The notes under the pieces were generated by a model. That model worked only from the letters and a program-made list of their open reading frames with translations, was not told the DNA's origin and searched no databases. Below, piece by piece: positions 8,801 to 11,466 of a stretch of DNA of 11,466 nucleotides (position 1 is its first letter; every line of letters starts with the position of its first letter). A program made the translations under genes and the position numbers. Location: positions 1-11,466 of the forward strand of contig DAON01000081.1 of the NCBI GenBank assembly GCA_002501885.1, read 5' to 3'. This DNA comes from Euryarchaeota archaeon UBA220. Its GTDB lineage: Archaea; Thermoplasmatota; Poseidoniia; Poseidoniales; Thalassarchaeaceae.

Positions 8801-8908
8801 TCAACAAGAGATAGGCTGCTCAAACACGGACCCGATATTGACGAGATTATGTCAGAAGTAGAATCTTCAGTCAGTAATGACTCATCCGATGACGATTCCA
8901 CTGAGTAA
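2834..8908 (+). CDS. Giant membrane-anchored subtilisin-like serine protease (S8, pyrolysin/TPPII-like)
   Basis: This 2024-residue extracellular endopeptidase precursor would hydrolyse proteins outside the cell. A signal peptide (residues 1-20) ends in SPASA. A propeptide resembling inhibitor I9 covers about 70-141 (VRVTVITRS... GVPGIIAILDA). The S8 domain covers about 165-640: Asp191 (VADTGVD), His394 (SHGTLCAS), oxyanion Asn499 (AIGNGG), Ser581 (GGTSLATP); the triad is complete. An insert of about 200 residues between Asp and His, with acidic DxNxDG motifs, recalls pyrolysin and tripeptidyl peptidase II. Beta-sandwich modules follow: an acidic Asp-rich stretch near 790-820, a PPC-like domain about 1168-1262, and four Ig-like modules marked by D-x-T/I-x-P at 1462, 1558, 1679 and 1858. 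One transmembrane helix (about 1963-1985), basic RKR and an acidic cytoplasmic tail end the chain. Many N-x-S/T sequons suggest glycosylation. The reading frame stays open upstream through the antisense tRNA, but the ATG at 2834 directly starts the signal peptide and is chosen; no good Shine-Dalgarno precedes it. Confidence 0.93.
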   Translation: MRERWALLLAILMLTSPASALVAGDNTQSNGPSNQDYIPVNSLSEQSIEALNSPWIESSLFDRIDSGSENVRVTVITRSLSVLNQWQFNHGAIEEQKPARIGESMISLDPAEGVNHRTFWMNSEIFHKLPGVPGIIAILDAQNSPEPYGTDPFATPPGFNPESVRSGEIHGAIGAWERGYTGEGMVVAVADTGVDFAHPDLNGTQARVSDSKSPYFGWPLMFDHNSMYYWLVNGEAYPSRSTWYADTSTIDYDNNTDGILDISGYNITGVNTSLSGEYHLGEHPDSTLRNKAGGDVPILVVDDRVSGLYETVYPDINRDGHFQNDVPMRPGEETAGLDTDDDGLWDISAGLVYWVADGTNGVPYSETYAPRHGYNNRIPGAGNLTLFMLESGSHGTLCASAIAAQGVISDGKVLGMAPNATISSIGNHYSGGHSLDGWRFIAEGYDGVTITQGDQPHIGSFSFGYSSIDEAGADGYSLYLDWLTRIYNDNASYSVAIGNGGHGFGTAKVPGAAHGIFSVGAFSSRSSDSWGQNAPWSNRGPNVVGRMDPDIVSVGWSATGDIPLNSRNNANSAWSTWGGTSLATPIAAGLMALVAEAWQENLGDYPGSQEFRDFVLSTSDDRGYEPFVQGGGWFNASRATATLDGANGTWWASPAQWNSGTFQGKHRDANINLMRPGESQNVGLEFENYGGTDVLLRFTPTEFTPLEHTVHVWESLGNGSEGGVNDTWDGHQGDRPDLLIPLHISNGTEYNLPLDTIQLRARATIEYSAFDGNQDRSSEERVFLQIYRWTDEDEDGVYVEDFDNDSMVDSDDWTESDELEEVTYWWSNGPNAEVRVGLPFEDARDGLFLGVWNYNGHVSDDPVRIEVDWTAFGSAGNDWITIPSTTVIPANGSTSMQMTVSVPTDAESGLHQHGVLIESFEIDQGGNLTTTIPQRNWTLPVVTNVPWIGPFSLEAKPLDGNVSNQTLYDESWISGATRWDWRAESGDWRFLTVEWPEEWDTGGTAILDVDWDDNPYTDIDVLWLTETPHYYSEDDPDSYGDSTFTIESRSTNNHAGSGSHNWGTFTDTSREMFAVPANQGVHQLVLHTALHGVPTNDNPLNVSVGYLAAEESGFQKLVTDWSEGSGVDAVHVVSTIPLNVESVSSYGWSQPAYFDNETAFQDVSGDKMTASWWHNMTIENSTEIEIKMNAHDDADLDLYLFRDANGDGSFSSNEEVGRSWSSSSSESIKITTPEDGFYAVAVHGWSVPSGTVQFWIDIDVIGGDQLSITDNFTMTPGEITALWPNGSETLAGQVPASAFQVNLAYERPAHAGVWTGHVEIVVEGGISLRLPYTYELVELDPEVSFEVPENMTQTNTAVPIQIHALDTGIGFRLDDLNWIPANNQTSIPDADLVEALDTELSYHNLTELWNSGNHFAIPDNVSFREVWINATLPEVEQWHHYTATLRDRANRSASAHLAVSYDVTAPPLVLSDIPWITNQQSLTYTLHSEPDASVTHSGNSVELDENGAAEVTIQLTEAEARMNQDSTFYYVHGSSVFDIVVTDPAGNSFTREFSVVFDPTAPSASLVDVTDQAGFHYDSDSIANPVNLSQGVVTTIIPVDIQEWCFKLSALNSPHELVHCETSQMIPQPRLEDDPGQPTLTAQYGINTSQLPDGDYVMSLELRDWANNSVIETWAFALDTTAPVVEWSINPGTVTSFFDHRQGLSWLATEEVHTTFTIDGVTISERTDVTGGALFELNHTGMHTVCIEAVDGTRSQENNNRFKECREMMLDPSIYATHVSADWDGGLMAIDIVEAIMQRGPDQEIWWSRIGSDQRSLIEPGAAVVTLPLELVEGENQFFIEIEALDHFDNYTLSIVRDTIPPALTLEEKANRTSPLETQRVVTGTCERGASVMVWSETESVDFFCEESGLFEIRIEIPDVPGNHIINALSSDGANNENSASIEVLEQEWIDWALDDAKASGPMLWWFSLAGLVTILLVVVPTMALRKRNSTRDRLLKHGPDIDEIMSEVESSVSNDSSDDDSTE

Positions 8909-8939
8909 GACTCATCCCCCTACTCTCTTTCGAAGATGT

Positions 8940-9788
8940 ATGGAAATCACTAGGATAGGCGTCATCGGCGCCGGACAGATGGGCAATGGCATAGCACAGG
9001 TAGCAGCCTGCGCTGGCTACCAAGTAATGATGATCGACATCGAGCAGTCATATGTGGACAAAGGAATGTCTTCGATCGAGTTTTCCCTGTCAAAGCTAGT
9101 TTCCAAGGATAGGATGAGCCAGGAAGAAGCGGACACTGCTCTTGCACTCGTGAATACATCCACAAGCAAGGAGGCAGCATCTCAATGCGACTTGGTCATA
9201 GAAGCAATTCCAGAGATCCCTGATCTGAAATTCTCAATCTTCTCTGAATTGGATGGAATCTGCAAAGATAGTACAATTCTCGCTAGTAACACATCTAGCA
9301 TCAGCATAGATGAGATTGCCGCTGCAACAAATAGGCCCGACAGGGTTATTGGAATGCATTTCATGAATCCTGTACCGATAATGAAACTAGTTGAGATCAT
9401 TAATGGTTCACAGACTTCTAACGAGACCAACTCCGCTGTTGTAGAGGCCGCAGAAAGAATGGGCAAGACTGCACTTTCATGCAACGATTCTCCTGGCTTT
9501 GTAAGCAACAGGATTCTTTGCCCTATGCTAAATGAGGCTATACTGACTTTGCAAGAAGGAGTGGCGGAGCCAGAGGCGATTGATGGAATCATGAAACTCG
9601 GGATGAATCATCCGATAGGCCCTCTAGCTCTGGCAGATCTAATTGGTTTGGACACAGTCCTCCACATCATGAATGTCCTACATGAGGGTCTTGGCGAGGA
9701 CAAATACGCTCCCGCGCCACTGCTAATCGAAATGGTAAACGAAGGTAAAATCGGCCGTAAGAGCGGTCAAGGATTTTACGAATATTGA
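8940..9788 (+). CDS. 3-hydroxyacyl-CoA dehydrogenase (3-hydroxybutyryl-CoA dehydrogenase family)
   Basis: This cytoplasmic enzyme of 282 residues oxidises (S)-3-hydroxyacyl-CoA to 3-ketoacyl-CoA with NAD, or runs the reverse step. The N-terminal Rossmann fold begins at once with GVIGAGQMG (7-15), and Asp33 at the end of strand 2 suits NAD rather than NADP. Catalytic residues by family alignment are Ser119 (SNTSS), His140 with Glu152 (MHFMNPVP... KLVEII), and Asn190 within the family signature DSPGFVSNRIL (183-193). The C-terminal helical domain ends in GRKSGQGFYEY. The length equals the single-domain clostridial Hbd type, with no fused hydratase domain. An earlier in-frame ATG at 8877 overlaps the protease gene and would add 21 residues unlike any family member, so 8940 is chosen. 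It starts 31 bases after the protease stop and may be co-transcribed. With the acyl-CoA dehydrogenase at 1459 it supplies two of four beta-oxidation steps; hydratase and thiolase must lie elsewhere. Confidence 0.95.
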   Translation: MEITRIGVIGAGQMGNGIAQVAACAGYQVMMIDIEQSYVDKGMSSIEFSLSKLVSKDRMSQEEADTALALVNTSTSKEAASQCDLVIEAIPEIPDLKFSIFSELDGICKDSTILASNTSSISIDEIAAATNRPDRVIGMHFMNPVPIMKLVEIINGSQTSNETNSAVVEAAERMGKTALSCNDSPGFVSNRILCPMLNEAILTLQEGVAEPEAIDGIMKLGMNHPIGPLALADLIGLDTVLHIMNVLHEGLGEDKYAPAPLLIEMVNEGKIGRKSGQGFYEY

Positions 9789-9802
9789 CCAACAAGGGTA
9801 CT

Positions 9803-9820
9803 GGAAAGGTGCATTTTACA
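9803..9820 (+). promoter_or_regulatory. Candidate BRE/TATA promoter of the repeat protein
   Basis: GGAAAGG (9803-9809), a BRE-like purine run, is followed by CATTTTACA (9812-9820), the most T/A-rich block in the 82-base gap after the hydroxyacyl-CoA dehydrogenase gene. A start site about 25 bases downstream (near 9841) would give a leader of roughly 30 bases that includes the start-codon hairpin. The match is weak: the TATA core is imperfect and separated slightly from the BRE. Read-through from the upstream gene is equally possible. Confidence 0.3.
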
Positions 9821-9855
9821 CACTAACGCATCGTGCGAAAGTTCAAGCCTATGCG

Positions 9856-9873
9856 CATGCCCCTACGGGCATG
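9856..9873 (+). promoter_or_regulatory. 7-bp hairpin that sequesters the start codon of the repeat protein
   Basis: CATGCCC (9856-9862), loop CTAC (9863-9866), GGGCATG (9867-9873). The stem is perfect and GC-rich, and the last three bases of the 3' arm are the ATG start codon of the downstream gene. No Shine-Dalgarno is visible between the arms. An overlapping 8-base palindrome ATGCGCAT (9851-9858) offers an alternative pairing for the 5' arm. The pairing is seen directly; a role in translational control is inference. Confidence 0.5.
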
Positions 9874-11466
9874 ACCAGCCGATACGCTGCATCTACGATA
9901 ACAGCCCTGATACTGGTCTCTTGCCTATCTGGAGTTGTTCTAGCAAACGACGCCGGTTCAGGAGGAGATGCAGGAGGATCCACATCAACAGCAGTGTGGC
10001 TGCCAGCTACTGATGCAACATATTACGGGAACCTTACATTCAACGCTTCAGGATCAGGTGATGACGAAGACTACTATGGAGTCAACATGTCAAACAATAC
10101 CGGAATAGCCGTACAGATTGACTATCCCAGCTCTACAGATTTTGACCTTGCTCTATTGAACTCCGGAGGAGGCTACATTGACACTAGCGTAAGTACCGGC
10201 ACTACTGATGCAGTAACCTCTAACGGTACAAGCGTTGGTGGCAACACTGTATACATCTGGGTTGACAGATACTCCGGCTCAGGACAGTACACAATGCAAA
10301 TTTGGATATTCTCCACTAACTCTTCCAGCGGAGGCGGAGGAGGAAACTCAACTCAGAACGATGCAAATACCGGCGGCGATGCATCAGATGTACAATCCAC
10401 CCCAACATTCCTGAATGCGACGAATGCAACTTACTACGGCTTTGTAGACAACTCGGCGGACGAGTACGATTGGTATGCTATCTCGATGCCAGCATTCCAT
10501 TCGATTAACGCCAGCCTTTCTTGGAATACATCGGGCGTCGATCTCGACTTACATCTGTTCGACGAGAACGGCTCCTACATTGACTACAGCTATTGGGACA
10601 ACCCAGAGAATGTTAGTAGTGGAAACGCAGCAATTGGAGGGACAAATGTCACACTCATGGTACGCGCATGGTCAGGAAGTGACAATTACACTCTCGCCTT
10701 GACTTTCGATAACATCTCTTCATCTCCTGTATACAATCAGAATGATGCTGGGACAGGGGATGATGCCTCCGATGACTACAACAATCCAACTAGTATCGTC
10801 ACATATGTTGGCCAAAACGACTTCAGTGGCTGGGCATCATCTAGTGCAGACGCTGTAGATGAATACACCACAGCAATCCCAGTTGATCATGGAATCACTG
10901 TATCTCTTTCCTTCGATACTTCGGATGCTAATTTCGATTTAGCGATGGCTGATATGCAGATTAACATCATCGACTCATCTTCGTCTTGGTTCTCTAGCCC
11001 CGAGGAAGTAACTACAAATGGATCAGGATACTATGTCGGAGGTGACAGTGTAATCATCGAGGTTTACGCTTCTTCTGGCGAAGGAGACTATAACATGACA
11101 ATTTGGATTTTCACACTTGATGCCGATGGTGACGGCTTCTATGATGAGGACGAGGTAGCGTGTGGATCCGACCCAGATGACGCCTCGAGCGTACCTCAAG
11201 ATACCGATGCGGATGGCATCTGCGATTTATTGGACAATGATGATGACGATGACGGCTACGATGATGCCAACGATTCATTCCCTCTCGATAACACCGAATG
11301 GGACGATACTGATGGAGACGGAGTAGGCGATAATTCGGACGAAGACGACGATAACGACGGTTGGACAGATTCTGATGAGTACCAATGCGGAACCGACCCA
11401 TTGGACTACAATAGCCAGCCTCTAGATACCGATTCTGATGGGACTTGTGATGTAGTTGACACAGAC
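9871..11466 (+). CDS. Secreted/surface protein with three PPC-like repeats and acidic Ca-binding-type repeats (3' end outside window)
   Basis: The frame is open for 532 codons to the window edge with no stop, so the C-terminus is missing. A signal peptide covers residues 1-25 (TALILVSCLSGVVLA, then NDAGS). Three tandem modules of about 126-137 residues start with the same motif: NDAGSGGDA (26), NDANTGGDA (163), NDAGTGDDA (291). They contain PPC-like cores (DFDLALL, DLDLHLF, NFDLAMA) and end alike (YTMQIWIF, YTLALTF, YNMTIWIF). A glycine/serine linker separates modules 1 and 2. From Asp417 the chain becomes thrombospondin type 3-like, full of DxDxDG, with CGxDP and DGxCD motifs recurring every 75 residues (Cys431/506, Cys451/526). 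Sequons are dense in the modules. These are extracellular binding or adhesion features; the family usually ends in a further anchor, which cannot be seen here. No enzyme domain is recognised. An L-V-S-C tetrad at 15-18 could be read as a lipobox, but the hydrophobic run continues past it, which favours signal peptidase I cleavage after Ala25. Confidence 0.88.
   Translation, partial: MTSRYAASTITALILVSCLSGVVLANDAGSGGDAGGSTSTAVWLPATDATYYGNLTFNASGSGDDEDYYGVNMSNNTGIAVQIDYPSSTDFDLALLNSGGGYIDTSVSTGTTDAVTSNGTSVGGNTVYIWVDRYSGSGQYTMQIWIFSTNSSSGGGGGNSTQNDANTGGDASDVQSTPTFLNATNATYYGFVDNSADEYDWYAISMPAFHSINASLSWNTSGVDLDLHLFDENGSYIDYSYWDNPENVSSGNAAIGGTNVTLMVRAWSGSDNYTLALTFDNISSSPVYNQNDAGTGDDASDDYNNPTSIVTYVGQNDFSGWASSSADAVDEYTTAIPVDHGITVSLSFDTSDANFDLAMADMQINIIDSSSSWFSSPEEVTTNGSGYYVGGDSVIIEVYASSGEGDYNMTIWIFTLDADGDGFYDEDEVACGSDPDDASSVPQDTDADGICDLLDNDDDDDGYDDANDSFPLDNTEWDDTDGDGVGDNSDEDDDNDGWTDSDEYQCGTDPLDYNSQPLDTDSDGTCDVVDTD
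9946..11118 (+). repeat. Three tandem PPC-like modules in the surface protein
   Basis: Modules start at the NDAxxGxDA codons at 9946, 10357 and 10741 and each runs to a Y-x-hydrophobic-W/T-hydrophobic-F strand. Modules 1 and 2 also share a (T/N)ATYYG motif shortly after the start. The repeats are divergent at base level, so they are old duplications and not a recent DNA expansion. PPC domains are small beta-sandwiches found after secreted protease or adhesin domains; assignment here is by pattern, not by a profile search. Confidence 0.7.
11119..11466 (+). repeat. Thrombospondin type 3-like acidic repeat array, 75-residue period
   Basis: An Asp-rich run from residue 417 contains DADGDG, DTDADG, DTDGDG, DDDNDG and DTDSDG, the calcium-coordinating pattern of TSP3 repeats. 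A higher-order unit of 75 residues (225 bases) is visible: CGSDP/CGTDP at 431 and 506, and DGICD/DGTCD at 449 and 524. One complete unit and the start of a second are inside the window, and the array probably continues. Each unit contains two Cys 20 residues apart, which could form a disulfide. Confidence 0.8.

Noticed and set aside
8467..8901. 144-codon frame on the - strand under the protease C-terminus
   Set aside because: Ser-rich composition mirrors the sense codons of the stalk, membrane helix and acidic tail; no start signal or motif.
8915..8931. Pyrimidine tract TCCCCCTACTCTCTTTC after the protease as a terminator
   Set aside because: Not a T-run, only three consecutive T, and the next gene starts a few bases later; archaeal termination normally needs longer T-tracts.
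8877..8939. Earlier ATG for the hydroxyacyl-CoA dehydrogenase
   Set aside because: Adds 21 residues not seen in the family and overlaps the protease gene; the Rossmann strand starts immediately after the ATG at 8940.
9182..9592. 136-codon frame on the - strand
   Set aside because: Opposite the catalytic region of the hydroxyacyl-CoA dehydrogenase, which is clearly the real gene.
11111..11401. His/Arg-rich 96-codon frame on the - strand
   Set aside because: It is the complement of Asp-rich GAT/GAC codons in the TSP3-like array, which explains its odd composition.
11119..11466. Short-period acidic repeats as a possible CRISPR or DNA satellite array
   Set aside because: The periodicity is at protein level (DxDxDG codons) with variable bases and no uniform repeat/spacer structure.

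Overview
The window looks like a piece of a chromosome from a marine planktonic archaeon. The Marine Group II Euryarchaeota (Poseidoniales) type is the best guess. This rests on an archaeal-type asparaginyl-tRNA synthetase, a tRNA-Gln with the archaeal A1-U72 first pair and an encoded CCA, very large secreted acidic proteins (a membrane-anchored subtilase and a Ca-binding repeat protein), and scattered fatty-acid or amino-acid beta-oxidation genes. The taxonomic call is inference; no marker gene was compared against a database.

Layout: (1) bases 1-24 hold the 3' end of a tRNA on the + strand. (2) asnS (85-1413) follows with a good Shine-Dalgarno. (3) An acyl-CoA dehydrogenase of isovaleryl/long-chain type (1459-2670) lies about 45 bases further on. 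(4) A tRNA-Gln(UUG) gene sits on the - strand (2671-2746), its CCA end directly touching the stop codon of the dehydrogenase. (5) A 2024-residue type I membrane subtilisin-like protease spans 2834-8908. (6) A 282-residue 3-hydroxyacyl-CoA dehydrogenase spans 8940-9788. (7) A secreted or surface protein with three tandem PPC-like domains followed by acidic DxDxDG repeats starts at 9871 and runs off the end. No stretch over 300 bases lacks a gene. Every protein gene is on the + strand.

Functionally the window mixes housekeeping (asnS, tRNAs), catabolism (two beta-oxidation steps, acyl-CoA to enoyl-CoA and 3-hydroxyacyl-CoA to 3-ketoacyl-CoA, without hydratase or thiolase here) and the cell surface (protease plus repeat protein). 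A peptide- and lipid-scavenging lifestyle fits: an anchored extracellular protease would release peptides, and the dehydrogenases could oxidise acyl-CoAs derived from fatty acids or branched amino acids. I see no phage, CRISPR, transposon or defence system, and nothing I would call a clearly new system. The items most worth a second look are the architecture of the giant protease, the repeat protein at the right edge, and a perfect hairpin that contains the start codon of that repeat protein.
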